Below are positions 21,533 to 34,444 of a stretch of 64,000 nt of DNA, piece after piece. Source of the stretch: Turritopsis dohrnii (Eukaryota > Cnidaria > Hydrozoa > Anthoathecata > Oceaniidae); assembly GCA_027922465.2 (NCBI GenBank), contig BQMF02000366.1, positions 310,001 to 374,000 of the forward strand. Direction: 5' to 3'. The notes beneath the pieces are model-generated. The model saw only the letters and a list, made by a program, of their open reading frames with translations. It was not told the DNA's origin and searched no databases. The position numbers and the translations under genes were made by a program. The first letter of the stretch is position 1. Each line of letters begins with the position of its first letter.

Positions 21533-24500
21533 ATGGCACCCAACACTGTTGTGGATGTTCATGAAATGAACTTTGATTTATCTGAGGATCATAGAACCGA
21601 AGTTTTTTCCAAGATAGAAACACTGAAAAATTCAAAGATGTTTTGTGATGTCGTGATTAATGTAGGATCTAAACAGATATCTGCTCATAAATTGTTATTA
21701 GTATCATCAGTTCCATATTTTTATTCGATGTTCACACACGATCTAATCGAAAGTAACCAACAAATCATCACTCTAAAGGATATGGACCCTGAATCAGTTG
21801 AAATGATAATAGATTTTGTATACACATCTAAGATTACCATAAATCAGAAAAACGTACAAATATTACTTCGAGTAGCCACTATTTTGCAAGTTAATTTAGT
21901 TCAGAAGAAGTGCTGCGAATTTCTGGAAAAACAACTAGATCCATCTAACTGCTTGGGAATTTATGCATTTGCTGAAATGCATGGTTGTTTGGAACTGAAA
22001 GCACTTTCACGTAATTACTGTTACAGACATTTTAGTAAGGTTTACAAAGAAGAAGAGTATATGAGTCTACCTTTTGAAAGAGTTCGCTGGTTGTTAAATC
22101 AAAATGAGTTATGCGTTAGATCTGAAGTTGAGGTATGGAATTATATGATAACTGTGTATAGTATTTATGCTTACTTATAAAGTTCTTCTTCTAGACAGGT
22201 AATGATTAACATTTTCATAATAATCAGCATTCAGACTGACAATTTTGCCAGTCAAACGAATTTATAGAATCTGTTACTTTTGACTGCAAATTGTCACTTT
22301 ACAACAAAACCGTAACTAATATTATAGCCTTAAAGAGAAATGAATAGTTTAAACGTCATTGATATCATTTTTTATGTTCATATAAGATAATTAATTTATA
22401 AATCAGAATACGAAAATGTGATTTTTTAAAAAAATGTTTCCTTTTGAAGTTACAGTATACTCTCTGAAAATTTGCAGTCATGATCTGTAGGTATTGAAGA
22501 AAAAAACAGTTTGCTGTTTGTTTTGAAATTGCTTTGTTAGCAAGTTATAACATTATATGTTTTAGTTATATATATAAAAAATGGAAATATTTTATGAAAT
22601 GTTTTTTTTAAAAAAAGTGATTTTAAATATAACCCGGATAAAATTTTTTACCACAACTAACTTCAAAAATGGTGTCTATGCAAATCCCATGTCAAGAAAA
22701 GGTGATGAAAATATAATCAAGGTGTGCAAAACCCAGTGACGAAAAATTAAATCAAGGAATAGCGACTTAAAAGTATATGCATGCAGGCCTGGTCGTAAGA
22801 AAATAAGCAGACGTGTGGTCATCACACGCCTTAATTGACGATATCAGTTACGGCGGGCACTTGTGTAAATTTTTGACAGATGTGCGATCAGTTTTTTCCA
22901 ATTAAGATCAACAATCTTCATTCTGTATGATAATTTTTTTTTATTTTTTTTTTAAATGAGTTGCTCCCTGCAAGGCCGAAGCCACTACTAGGCAGAAAGC
23001 TACAAGATGAGAAAAGGAAGAACAGTTATAAAGACAGATGAGAGGGATGAGAAAAGGAAGAAGAGTTATAAAGACAGAGTAAGGTGGCGGTTAACCTTGG
23101 ATTTAAAAGATTGCAGATCATACTCAGCAGGAAAACAACAATGGGGGAGAGAATTCCAGAGGCGAGCAGTCCGAGGGAAAAAGCTAGATGAATAAAAGTT
23201 CTTATGGCAAGTTGGGACCTGAACAGTCAAAGGATGAGAATTCGAAGAGAGGCGAGTGTTCCGAGAGAAAGTCTTAGGAGAAGGAGTCAGTTGATGCAAG
23301 TCAACCGAACAATGCCCATGAAAGTATTTATAGAAAAGAGACAGGGAAGCAACGTTTCTCCGATGTGAGAGGGGGTGAAGATTAGCACAAAGATCAGGGC
23401 CAACTAAGTTAACTAAGCGCTTCTGAATACGATCGAGAAGATGAAGACAATGAGCAGAGGCTCCAGCCCAAAGGTGGCAGCAGTACTCAAGACAAGGGCG
23501 AATAGTGGCCTTAAACATGTAAATGATAGATTTAGCTGAAAGTAAGTGACGGACCCGAAAAAGTGAGCCAACCTTCATAGCAGCAGATTTAGCAATGGAC
23601 TCTATGTAAGAATTCCATGTGAAATTCTTTGTGAAGGTTAAACCTAAAAGACGAACCTGAGATGACTCTGCAAGCTCACTTCCATTCATAAGAACAGAAG
23701 GAATTACAGGGTCCCTGAAACGATTAATAGAGAGAAGCTTAGTTTTCGAAGCATTGAAGGAAACCAACCATTTCTGACCCCATTCAACTACTGTCCTAAG
23801 ATCGTCCTGCAACTCAGCAGCCATTTCAACCTTATCAAACAAGTCCTTAGTCCTTTCAAGAGACGAGTAAAGAGTAGTGTCGTCAGCGTAGATAGCAAGT
23901 TTACTGAGAATACAATCGGGAAGGTCGTTGATGAAAATGAGAAAGAGGGTTGGACCAAGGACAGAACCTTGAGGCACCCCTGAATTAATAGAGTAAGAAG
24001 AAGACGAATGACCATTGAGAACCACCTTAATACTCCTGCCACTAAGAAAGGACTTAATAAGATTCAAGAGTGAACCAGAAATGCCATAAGACTTTAACTT
24101 GTGAAGAAGGCCACGGTCAAACCTTGTCGAATGCCTTGGAAATGTCAAGAGCAATAGCTCGTGTCTCACCACAAGCATCTGAGGGACTGACATACACGTT
24201 CAGAGATGACGGTCAGAGCATCAGCAGTGGAACGACCAGAACGGAAACCATACTGGTGATCAGAGAACAGATGAAGAGAAGAGATTCCAGATGATGGGTG
24301 ACGGAAGAGTTGATCAATGATTCGAAGACCTTACTTATAATAGAGAGAAGACTAATACAGGGTGGCCACTGGTTCTGGAATTCCTTGAATTCCTTGAATT
24401 GTTCTGGAAATTTTTTGGTACTGGAAATGTTCTTGAAAAACGCCCCTTTTTCAGATTGGTTCTGGAATTGTTCTTGAATCTAGTATTTTCTCGAAAAATA

Positions 24501-27500
24501 TTTCTGTTCCCCCTTTTTATTAAGATTTGTGGAAAGATGATGTCTTAGTTTATTCAATTATTTACCCTAGATACCTTTCTTACCAGGGTTATATTATTAT
24601 ATTATCTGTGTTTTATAACACTGTTTCAGACATGGTTTGGATGTTAAACTCATTGTTTTATACTAATGCTTGCCGACTGTTAATAGATTTTCTGCTTCTC
24701 TTTAGATATAGAATAGATAGATTTAGATATAGAATGTCTAGTAGAAATAGAACGCATGGGAAAGTTGTTTTTAATGAGTCTTGGCTTTGTATAATAATGA
24801 AAGAGTAGCTTTCATTATTATACAAAGTTTTGTTACACAGATCGTTACAAGTGTTATACTTGTGGTTTGCAGATTAATACCATAGTTAATGTTATTATTG
24901 TGTTGATATATAGCTGATAGGAAATAAATTGTTACACATGTCTTTAGTTTGTACACATAGGCCAGGTAGACATTTTTTTGCGATGAGAAAAGCTGCTTGA
25001 GCTATTTGTACAAATAGTTTATGATATTGCATCCATAAGTACATCCGTCATTTCTGGAAACTGCTAGAAAATAATATCCTTTTACTGAAATGATTTAGAA
25101 ATATATACTTCTTTCTTTCAGAAGAAGAACTGATTCAGAAATTGTACAAACCTTGGATAATACACCCAGTTACTAGAATTCTTGCGCTTACACTCCTTAA
25201 CTATCATATGTATGTTTGGGTGGTTGCTTTAGGGCATTCTAATGTTACTTGTAATGGTGACATTTTCCCTAGCCCTTTTAGCGATCAAAAATATGGTAGC
25301 ATATTTTCATGGCACTTATGTGCTATATGTGGGACAAATAAAACGATTTGTGGTAAGCATGATTTAAACTGTGAGTGGTTCTTGAAAACCACTATAATGT
25401 TCTGGAAATGTTCTGGAATTGTTCTGGAATTTTTATTAAAAATTCAGTGGCCACCCTGTAATAGGACAATAGCATAAAGGGTCCGATCTCTCACCAGAGT
25501 TTTTGAAAACAGGCACAACAGAAGCAATCTTCCAACAAGAAGGAAAACAAGATTCATCGATGCACTTCCTGAATAGCCTACAGAGTATGGGAGAGAGTTC
25601 AGGCGAGCATTTTTGCAGAACGGTTACAGGGATTTCGTCGGGACCAGTAGCCTTAGAAGAGTCGAGAGAACTAATAACATCCGAAACCATCTTGGGAGTT
25701 ATGTTCAGAGAAGACAAAACCACGTCAGTTCTGGGGTCAATATCGGGCAAAACATGACCAGTGTCATGAAGAGTGGAGTTCCTGCTGAACTGTTTAGCAA
25801 AGAGCTCCGCCTTACTAACAGCAGATGTCAACACCTCAGGACCATTGAAGAGTGGTGGAATCAAAGACTTACCCTTATTAGAAAAGCTCCGATAGATACG
25901 CCAGAAATCACGAGACCCAATAGATTCAGATATAAGCCGATCATGGACCAGATTTCGATAGGTGCATTTAGCCTCCTTTTTTACAGTCGTTGCGAGCTCT
26001 GGTGAAAAGACGCCTGTTGTCTTCACTACCACAACGTTGATAACGATGGAAAAAATGATTATGATGGGCAATTGCAGCAGAAATGGCAGGAGAGAACCAG
26101 GGTGTAGAGTGAGGTTTTACCTGATATTTACGAGAAGGAACAAATTCATCAATACCAACCTGAAGCCAAGAAGAGATCTCCACTGCACACCTCTCTGCAT
26201 TACAGGCAAAGATATGATCAACCGGCAGGTCACGAATCAAATCTCGAAAGCTGTCCCAGTCACCACGATGGTATGAATAAAGTTTGCGATGTATAGGTGG
26301 ATCATGTGGGCAATCGGAATTAAAGTCAATGGCTACGTTGACAACAGAATGATCAGAATTACCTAAAGGAGCAGATGTTGATGTTTCGCAAATGTTCGGG
26401 TTAGACGAAAGGAATAGGTCAAGTAAAGAAGGCTCCTGATCAGCTCGATCAGGTACGCGAGTGGGAGAGTTCACAAGCTGAGTAAGAGAGTGAGAGATAG
26501 CAAAGTTGAAAGTGTCAATGCCAGATAGGGAGGTAGTGTGTGAGAAAGGTAACCAGTCAGCATGATGAATATTGAAATCACCGAACACAAAGATATTAGC
26601 AGAAGGGTGAGATATGAGAGTTTTATCAATATTTTCCGAGATAGAATTGATGACGCTGCACGACTGAGAAGATGGGGAGCGATACACAAAGAAAAGATAA
26701 CTAGTTGAATGCAAGAGAGAAAGATGTAGACAGATGAAAGATTCGTCAGGAGATTTGAGATTCAATTGACGACTGACAGGAAGACAGTCACGAACATAGA
26801 TACCAAGGCCGTGCATAAGAATAGATGAGTCCTTGCGATTAATAGGAAGATAGCCAGGTACATCGAAGTCAGAAGAGCTAATAGAAGGGTTAAGATTGGT
26901 TTCACAAATAGCAAGAATGTCAGGAGATGAGTTGGCTAGAAAAGATTCCAAATGAGAGAAGTTCCCACGAAGTCCACGAATATTAGAGAAGGAAAGTGAG
27001 AAAGACGTTGGCGATTTACGAGTACCCGATTTAGATTTACTAGAATTTGACATTTTTTTCATAATGAGGAGAAAGAAATCCAAAGTTGTGTTGGCTGAAG
27101 AACTCGTGCTAGAGGATCATTTCAATATGGGTTTGCTGTTAGCTATGAACCTATTGTCGTAACAAAAGCAATGCTGTGGCCTCTAAGGATGCAAACCGTT
27201 ACAGCAGCAGGGGGCCGTCCAAGCGCAACTTGGCACTACTACTGCAACGCTATTTTTCGACTGTTGATAGAGCAGCCTCTCTAGGTAGCTAGCAAAGAGT
27301 TCGGGCTCATGTACTACCAGTCGGCAAAGTAGCAATCAGGTAAAACTACTATCCTAACACCCTCAACATAGATAACTAAGAAGCAGTATTGAAAATAGAC
27401 TCAAGCATTTGTCAGACAGTCAAGTGCAACAAGGAGACTGGTGTTCATCATCCTAGAGTAGATATAGCGCTGCAAGCAGCACATCTACACTAATAGATGA

Positions 27501-30500
27501 AGTAGGGGTACTAGACCGGGTGGTATCTCTGCCTGCCCCTAAAGACAATTATGGCTTGCCAACCAGGTGTTTTTATCAAGACACCATCTCTAGGAAGGTT
27601 GCCAACCAAAGCTGAAGAAGCCTTCCCCTCCATTAAGCAAGACTGACCCCACCGGACGCCAACCCGGTATTTTAATGTCTCGGGGATTACTTAATTTTAA
27701 AAAATCGAATGAGATTTTAGCTGTTCACCATCTGTATAGTAAATAGCAATTGGATGCAAGGAACATTGTGAAAAAAGAATAATTTTCGGCGAAGTCACCT
27801 ATAACAATGGCTTCGTCTAGTTTTAAGTTTACTCTTACTTTATCTTTCTTTATTGTATTGTATTAATCATTTTCAATCAGATGAAGTAAAATTTCAGATA
27901 GGGTTATCCAGATTTTACCAATTTTATCTCAGAGTAATTATCTTGATCATAAAGTTGAGTTACTATAAGGCATTGATTAGTAACTTCAATTCAAAAAAGT
28001 ATTTTTTTTGTTAAAAATAGGGAAAATTGGAAAGTCATTTAAAGCAATTTTTAATATATTAGTAGCTATATGTAGATAACTTTGGCAAAAAAATTTTTTT
28101 CCTATATGTTTGGCAGAATTTTTTATTGCATTTATCTCCGGGACCGTTGATTTTCATAGAAATTTTCTGATCTCGATTTTAAATCTGGAATTAGAGAATG
28201 ATGTACTTGAAATTGACTTTTCTTACTATGATTTTTGGATTCCTCACCTTCAAAAATGGTCAGGTACCAATTTTCAGGTCAATACCTCCAGTGGAACAAA
28301 TTTAATTGCTAAAAGACTGACGTCCAGTAACCAGAAAATTATGCGGCGCTAAGAAAATAAGCTGAAAAAGGGCCTGGGACCGAGTGTCTATATCTCTGGA
28401 ACCGCTGGAGGTATTGAGCTGAAATTTGGTACAGGAGTTTCTCTCATTGATACAAGCTCACATACCAAAAATGAGCAAATTCTGAAGGGGTGGGTGACAT
28501 GGCCTTTCTCATTTGACATGGAATGACCCTAAGTCAAATTTGAAATGTGTCATTATGTAAAAACAATGAGATTTTCATGGAGAATGAATTTAATTTTCTA
28601 ATTGCTATTGTTTTAGTTTCAATATTACCATAGTAACTATTGTTTATGATCCTTTTTTTTATGTTTTATAACTTATCTGTATTATGAATACAGCATTTTA
28701 ATCTGAAGATGACCTCAGGAATATGTAGGTGGAAGTAACATGAAATCAGAAGCAAAAATCGCGACGATTTGCTCGCCGCAATTTGTGGTCACGTCCTTAA
28801 AACTTAAATTTATTGCATACTTTGTTGTTCTCTAAAGAATTTTCTTTAGAATGAAAGCTGTTTTTTACAGGTGTTCAATGCAGCCAACAGATGGATAGCC
28901 CATGACATGTCCTCACGAAAGAATCGAATGCCTCAACTTCTCTCACTTATTCGTTTACATTTACTTCCCAAGCAGTTCATTTCAAAGCAACTACAATCCT
29001 CAGATTTGATTACTTCTGATCATTTTTCTGTTGGCTTGTTGCAGAAGGTGTTGCTGGTAAGTCAATAATTTTCCGAAATATAGACAATGGTTCACCTCAT
29101 AAACCATCAGTTTCATGAACATAATAATCTATTCACTCTTTATTGTAAACAAAACTCACCAGACAAAACAAATTTTTCCTGGAAAAATTTCAAAGCTGAT
29201 TATCAGACCAGTTTGACATGTTTCGTGGTTTCACAGTAGTTGTAAATGAAATAGTCTGTAAATCACAGAAATTTCAAATCCAACATTGAATTTTTCTTTT
29301 TGCTCTTCAAGCCACCGCCAAAGCTCTAATTTAAGTGAAATGAAGGAAAAGCAACGTACTTAGTTTGTATCATCTGATTATTGAGATATTAATCATTTAT
29401 CAGAGAATTATATTTTTTGGTAAATTTCTGTTTCCATCGGATCTGTTCCAAATATATTTTACTAGCTTTTCAGGATTTTGATGGTTTGTTTTTGACCAGT
29501 TAGTTGAACCAAAATTTATCTTCAGTTGATAAAGCCTGTCCCAGCTCATCATAATGCATGTGACAAGAGATATTTATTACCATACATAGTTCACATTATT
29601 ACATACAGTAGTGTTAAAATTACTGCTTCTATTTTGTAGGATATCGAAAACAAATGTGTGCAAGTGCCAAAAAGAATGCCATTAGGAAGCACCGTTATAT
29701 TTTGTATGGGTGGATATAATAAGAAGTCGTTTACTACTTACCAGTGTCTTAACCCAGAGTCAGAGGAATGGAGTACTTTCGATGATATGCCGAAACCCAA
29801 GAGCGGTGCCGGTGCTGTATTTGTTGGTAAGTGATTTATCAAGATTGATGGCTTTCAAAGAATTTTGTGGGTTTTGGGTTGGCCTTTGAATGATAGGCTG
29901 TAGTAATCATTTATAAGTCATTTCGATTTGTTAATCCTACTTTGATTTGTTTTGATCAAAAACTAACATCAGAGACAGGTGAAAAAGGCTTTAAGCAAAC
30001 ATGCTGCCATCTTGGTCGTGTTTTGTCTGAGAGTATGTTGGATTATCCTGGAAAATTTGTATCAGATGAAGTATTGGGTGAATTTCAATTGACCCACAAT
30101 ACAGTTCTCCCTCAAATGCATGCTACCAGAATGCAATGCTATAGTTACTTGCTTTGGTATTACTTGAAGCAATGAGAATATGTTTTGTTCTGAAACATTC
30201 TTATCATTCCATTGAGAGATTTGTAATGATTTTGACGCATTGTAGTATGGCAGTTGTTTGGAAGGTAACGGAATTATGGGAACGGCGAAATGTGTCGTTC
30301 AAAATGTGACGTGTGTCTTGTTGTCTTTTACAAAGGTGGTTTACTCTATCTGATTGGTGGAAGAACAAATTCCTCAAGTGAGAAGTTGGATTCTGATTCT
30401 GTGGAGTGTTACGATCCGTACAACAACGAATGGAACACTGTTGCTAAGCTCACCACCTCCCGTCATCGTTTGGGTGTGGCAGTTATTGACGGTACCATAT

Positions 30501-32013
30501 ATGCTGTGGGAGGAAGTGATGGAATGATCCATCTGAATACAGTTGAGAAATATGATGCGGACATGGATTGTTGGACGCTCGTGTCTTCGATGAATACCAG
30601 GAGAATGGGTTTGTTAACATGTTACTAGATTTGTTGTTGATATTTACAGGAGGATCCCGATAACTCGACTTTTCAGTAACTCAAATTTTCAGTATCTCGA
30701 ACTTTTGGTAACTCTTGAAGGTTCGGGTTATCGAAAGTGTATTTCTTTCGAATCAGCTTGGTGTATATCCCACATGAGGAGGAAGTGACGTTTTAAGACT
30801 AAGCTTAGTATCATTTCGCTCAGTACATAGGAGTCACCATGGGTCAGAAAATTAATGAAAACTTGAAGAAGCTTGGAGTGAACAAGTATTTGAAAAGGAG
30901 AGTTGTATAAAGAGCTTATGTATTGAAATTTGTTCATAATATCCCTTTGCTCTTCAGGAGTTGGTGTGGCTGTTCTGGATGGACTCTTATATGCTGTCGG
31001 TGGATTTGACTCTGAAAACCGCCTTCGTACTGTCGAGTGTTACTGCCCTGAAAGCAACCGCTGGAAATACATATCACCGCTGAATACGCCAAGGAGTGGA
31101 GCCGGTGTGACATCTCTTAACGGGTATGATAGTTGATGGAACTGCAATGAACTGTAGGGGTTGGGAAATAACGAAAGTCCCAATCGTACGAAATCGTCTT
31201 CTTTCCTGACAGCTTAAGAAAAACTCCAAGAACTCTCTCATGTGTCATGATTCTTTGTATCAAGATATACACAGTTTTCTTATATAAGATTCACACAATC
31301 TGAGTTGAGCTTGAATGTTTCTTAATATTTTCATATCTGCAGCCTGAAATGTTTCTTAGATGTTTTGTAAAAACAATTAAAAAAAACAAGGCTTTGACAA
31401 GGTTGTTGAGATACGATCAATCGGTCAGTCACCATTGAAAATATGTTCATCAGGAGCCCACCATGTTTCTTAATGTTTCTTGTATGAAAAAATGTGTAGC
31501 ATTAAAAACTTCAAAAATTATTATTCGAAAGAAAGGTGGTGTGCATAGAAAAGGAGGCGTAAGGACCAGTACCAGCGAACTAGTATAACAAGAAGTTTAT
31601 TGGCTATTATTACGCCCTTAAGTCATTATGGTTGGGAAAAAACAAAACTTAATTTTTTAGTGTCATTTTCAAAATGAAGTTTTACTTTCAACTAAAAGTT
31701 CTCAAATTCTTTTCATTACAGACATGTGTATGCGTTGGGCGGTTATAATGGCGTTGCTCAGTTGAACAGCGTCGAGCGTTACTGTCCCCTTGAAGATAAA
31801 TGGACTTTGATAACGCCCATGATTGATCATCGTAGCGCCCTCAGTGTTGCAGTAGTTCACAAGAAAATATTTGCTTTTGGTGGATATAATGGTGAACGTT
31901 TTTTAAGCAGTGTGGAGGTGTATGATCCTGATAATGGAGAGTGGAGGCGTATCAAAGCCATGCCGGAAGCTCGAAGTGGCGCAGGTGTTACCGTGGGCGT
32001 AGTGCCGTGTTAA
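21533..32013 (+). CDS. KEAP1: KEAP1: BTB-BACK-Kelch adaptor of CUL3 ligase
   Basis: Six exons (21533-22132, 28871-29056, 29640-29826, 30336-30608, 30958-31123, 31722-32013) join in frame to 567 residues. Residues about 30-140 form the BTB domain, 140-262 the BACK/IVR region, and six Kelch repeats fill 280-565. Kelch 2 has the insertion typical of KEAP1. With human numbering shifted by exactly 46, the NRF2 pocket is kept: Y288, S317, R334, N336, R369, R437, S462, Y479, Q484, S509, Y526, F531, and S556 (S602). The last residue, C567, aligns with C613. In the BTB/IVR (offset 44) the sensor cysteines are replaced: C151 is N107, C257 M213, C273 L229, C288 S244, C297 S253. KEAP1 bridges CUL3 to NRF2-type bZIP factors for degradation. 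Intron 1 is 6.7 kb and carries a LINE. Confidence 0.9.
22965..27690 (-). mobile_element. Broken LINE (APE-type endonuclease plus RT) in KEAP1 intron 1
   Basis: Minus strand, antisense to KEAP1. Boundaries are approximate. The 5' part holds an AP-like endonuclease (27083-25968): FSNIRG, ICETNL, YRSPS, GDFNIH, GNSDHS motifs. RT follows (to about 25480) and resumes after a nested insertion at 24357, with the [10 protein letters not shown] and YADD motifs and a C-terminal thumb and tail ending at 23066. Breaks: a 1-nt gain near 25980, a 1101-bp DNA element at 24358-25458, and a 2-nt loss near 24117. A GC-richer, non-coding 5' leader runs to about 27690. The layout is that of the Jockey/CR1/L2-like group; the clade is not resolved. 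This copy is dead. Confidence 0.9.
24358..25458. mobile_element. Nested 1101-bp DNA element in the LINE
   Basis: The ends CAGGGTGGCCACTG and CAGTGGCCACCCTG are exact inverses. TAATA flanks both sides (24353-24357, 25459-25463), a 5-bp target duplication. It splits the RT frame of the LINE and so is younger. Its subterminal regions are packed with repeats of the word ttctggaa. No transposase is readable; a non-autonomous element. Confidence 0.88.
30653..30740. mobile_element. Tigger-like terminal fragment (KEAP1 intron)
   Basis: Repeated cccgataactcga-type words match the end of the Tigger remnant at 42592. Only the end is present, between KEAP1 exons 4 and 5. Confidence 0.45.
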
Positions 32014-32447
32014 CATGACTCAAAATTGAAAGCTGGTGGAATACTTTAGAATGTACCCGAGCATCGAAAGTTGAAATTAGATATAATTTTTAACCCTTCT
32101 GCCTCGTACAGTTAGATTGTCTCACTTTCCCATGCCATGAGCATGATATAAGCCTCTTCTAACCATACATACACTTGATGGTTTTTCTGTGATTCGTATG
32201 GTTGCTCAAACGATTCAACTGCAGGTATTTCTCTGCGAGATTCCTTCTCTCTTTTACGTCATCTTTAACTTCTAGTTCTTTCCTCTTTTAAAAAAGGAAT
32301 TTCTGATGATAATCCTGCGTGAGATTTTTCTCTTTCTTTTTTTCTATCTCTATGGTAACTATTGAATGTATCTATAACGCTTCGCGGTGGAAACTCTTAT
32401 AAAAGTTTCGGAAAGAACAAGACAAAATTTACTTACTTAAGCCACCA

Positions 32448-32453
32448 AATAAA
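32448..32453 (+). terminator. Candidate KEAP1 polyadenylation signal
   Basis: An AATAAA about 435 bp after the KEAP1 stop codon. Confidence 0.4.
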
Positions 32454-32500
32454 TACGAAGAGGCTCACAGCAAGAACATCTATGTATATGACATGGCTGG

Positions 32501-32610
32501 AATACGCCCCTGTTCTATCCTAGGTGTTAAACGCCCCTGTTTTATACCTCGTGTTAAACGCCCCTGTTATATACTTCGTATTAAACGCCCCTGTTATATA
32601 CTTTGTGTTA
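32501..32610. repeat. Tandem repeat, unit about 28 bp, four copies
   Basis: The word cgcccctgtt recurs four times, followed by variable atac or tatcc text and tgttaaa. Copies differ slightly. Confidence 0.8.
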
Positions 32611-32756
32611 ACCAGTGTTATTTTATATAGTTGTATATACGTTGAACAAATATATTTTCTAATATATTATTTAACTCGAAAATTATCAAAAATATCCTTC
32701 TGTTATTAGGAAAGTTTTCCTTCTGTTTGTAAATTGTTTGTTGTTTTTTTTACAGA

Positions 32757-32836
32757 AGAAAGCTTTAGGCTTATATTTCTTTTGAAAACATCCTCAAGAA
32801 AGCTTTAGGCTTATGTTTCTTTTGAAAACATCCTCA
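32757..32836. repeat. Two-copy direct repeat, about 40 bp
   Basis: The unit starting agaaagctttaggcttat and ending acatcctca occurs twice head to tail with a single base difference. Confidence 0.75.
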
Positions 32837-33116
32837 AAATTACGCATATTTTAAAACATAACAGAGAGGCTCTTATTCAGTCTTCAAAATATCTTGTCAT
32901 GTGCACGTTCTGCACCACAGCAATCGTCTACCATTTTCAAAAACGACTTGGTTTGCGCTACTTGTTATATCCACTACTGTTCACAAAAGAAAACAAAACA
33001 TCCTTCTCCTATCATTTCTGTGTACTGTCCTACTCTTTCCAATGTTTGGGGATAAATCACAATCCCTTTTGAAGTATGCGTGTTCATGGATGGATCAAAG
33101 ACTTGCGCATATCGCC

Positions 33117-33218
33117 CAACCTCGTCCCCAGGGCTTCTTGCCTTTTTCGATTTGCGGAAGGCTTTCTTCGCCGCCATCCGCATATCGAAAAAGGCAAGAA
33201 GCCCTGGGAACGAGGTTG
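33117..33218. mobile_element. 102-bp MULE-type MITE with 9-bp target duplication
   Basis: The ends CAACCTCGTCCCCAGGGC and GCCCTGGGAACGAGGTTG are near-perfect inverses, and inner cttgcctttttcgat is mirrored too. CATATCGCC is repeated exactly on both sides (33108-33116, 33219-33227). A 9-bp duplication points to a Mutator-like transposase. This is the best-preserved member of a family with pieces at 7951, 20831, 21024, 33240, 46155, 47940 and 48956. Confidence 0.88.
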
Positions 33219-33239
33219 CATATCGCCATCAAACAGCAA

Positions 33240-33331
33240 GAAACCCCCTCCCCAGGGCTTCTTGCCTTTTCGATGTACTGGATGGCCGCCATCCGTATAT
33301 CGAAAAGGCAACAATTCCTGGGGACGAGGTG
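33240..33331. mobile_element. Second MULE-type MITE copy adjacent to the first
   Basis: Left ctccccagggcttcttgcc and right ggcaacaattcctggggacgaggt are inverse. No clean target duplication. Confidence 0.65.
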
Positions 33332-33584
33332 AGTTTAAGTTGAGTTGAGTTTAACTCTGACGATATTTTAGGGCAGAAACTTTCCTGTGCTCAAAAAATT
33401 CCCGGCGGTTATTCAAGAGAAACTGGAATGTGATAAGAATTATTGTTTGTCAAAGACGCGCAGTTTTAAAACTTGCTTTACTTTAAACCTCAAGGTTCAA
33501 GAAAATGTATAATTGCATACTGAAAAAACATTTCTGCAGAACACCATAGCTACTTTCAAATTTTATAGCTAAGAAAATGTTCTT

Positions 33585-33834
33585 AACTTATATGTGCAGA
33601 GATGGTGTCGTGGTTAGTATTTTCGAGTGCGACTGCTGTTCGAATCCAGTCAAGTCGTATCTTGATTCTCGACTCCGATGCGCCTTAAAAGCAACGTATC
33701 AGCCCGTTAGAGGAGCCATCGATCGACTGACTGCATATTGGCCTTTAGACAAGTTAGAGCAATGCTATACGTATCTCTGGCGGACTAGTTATAACTCGGC
33801 GAAGGACTAAAAACTCCCAGTTACTTACTTACTT
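33585..33834 (+). mobile_element. tRNA-derived SINE
   Basis: A tRNA-like head has an A box (tgtcgtggttag, 33606-33617) and a B box (gttcgaatcc, 33638-33647), then an unrelated body and a ttacttactt tail. ATGTTCTT occurs on both sides (33577-33584 and 33835-33842), a likely target duplication. Confidence 0.75.
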
Positions 33835-34350
33835 ATGTTCTTCTAACATGTTGAAGGCTCCTCAGAGCAACAGGAAATTAATTACTACTGATACTTTGAG
33901 GATAGTGATTCGATCAGCTTCGGTAATAATAATGATCTTCTTTGATTGACCATTCTGCAGTAAAGCATTTTATGTCAAAAACAATCGAAAAATCGCCAAC
34001 TGCGTCAATTAGGGTTGTGGAACGCAAAAATGTAATGAAAATTTGAAATTATCGCCCCTACTTTGAAAAAAGAAGTCATCAAAGTCAAAAAATGAAAATG
34101 ATACAGCTGTGATGAAACCATCTTAGAATGTGACAAAAACGCGGACCAGAATTGTTAAAGAAAGAAAACGCTTCACCAACATGACTGTAGGGTTTTCCTC
34201 CATTATCGATGCAAAAATCGTATTTCACTTTGCCACAACAAAACAACGATGACAAAGGTGACGTCATAGATAAATCTGATTGCTCATGATGACAACTAAA
34301 ATGTATTTTTAAAAGAAATTGAGACGAAACTACTGGTATCCGGACAGACG

Positions 34351-34444
34351 CCCGACCGAACATTTACCCGACGACCAATAATAGGAAGAGGATTAGGATT
34401 AGGGTTGGAGTTATTGGTCGTCGGGTAGTAAATGCCCGGTCGGG
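34351..34444. mobile_element. 94-bp hairpin MITE
   Basis: cccgaccgaacatttacccg at the left is mirrored at the right (tcgtcgggtagtaaatgccc, then ggtcggg), and the arms enclose a loop containing ggattaggattagggttgg. One TTAGGG occurs in the loop, but it is not a telomere tract. Confidence 0.75.

Noticed and set aside
28110..28352. 80-codon frame in KEAP1 intron 1
   Set aside because: No acceptor and donor in phase with KEAP1 and no recognisable motif; the splice from 22132 to 28871 is complete without it.
32901..33348. Several overlapping frames on both strands
   Set aside because: They arise from the GC-richer hairpin MITEs at 33117-33331 and read through inverted repeats.
34391..34408. Telomere-like ggattaggattaggg
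   Set aside because: Only one TTAGGG unit inside the loop of a MITE hairpin; no array.
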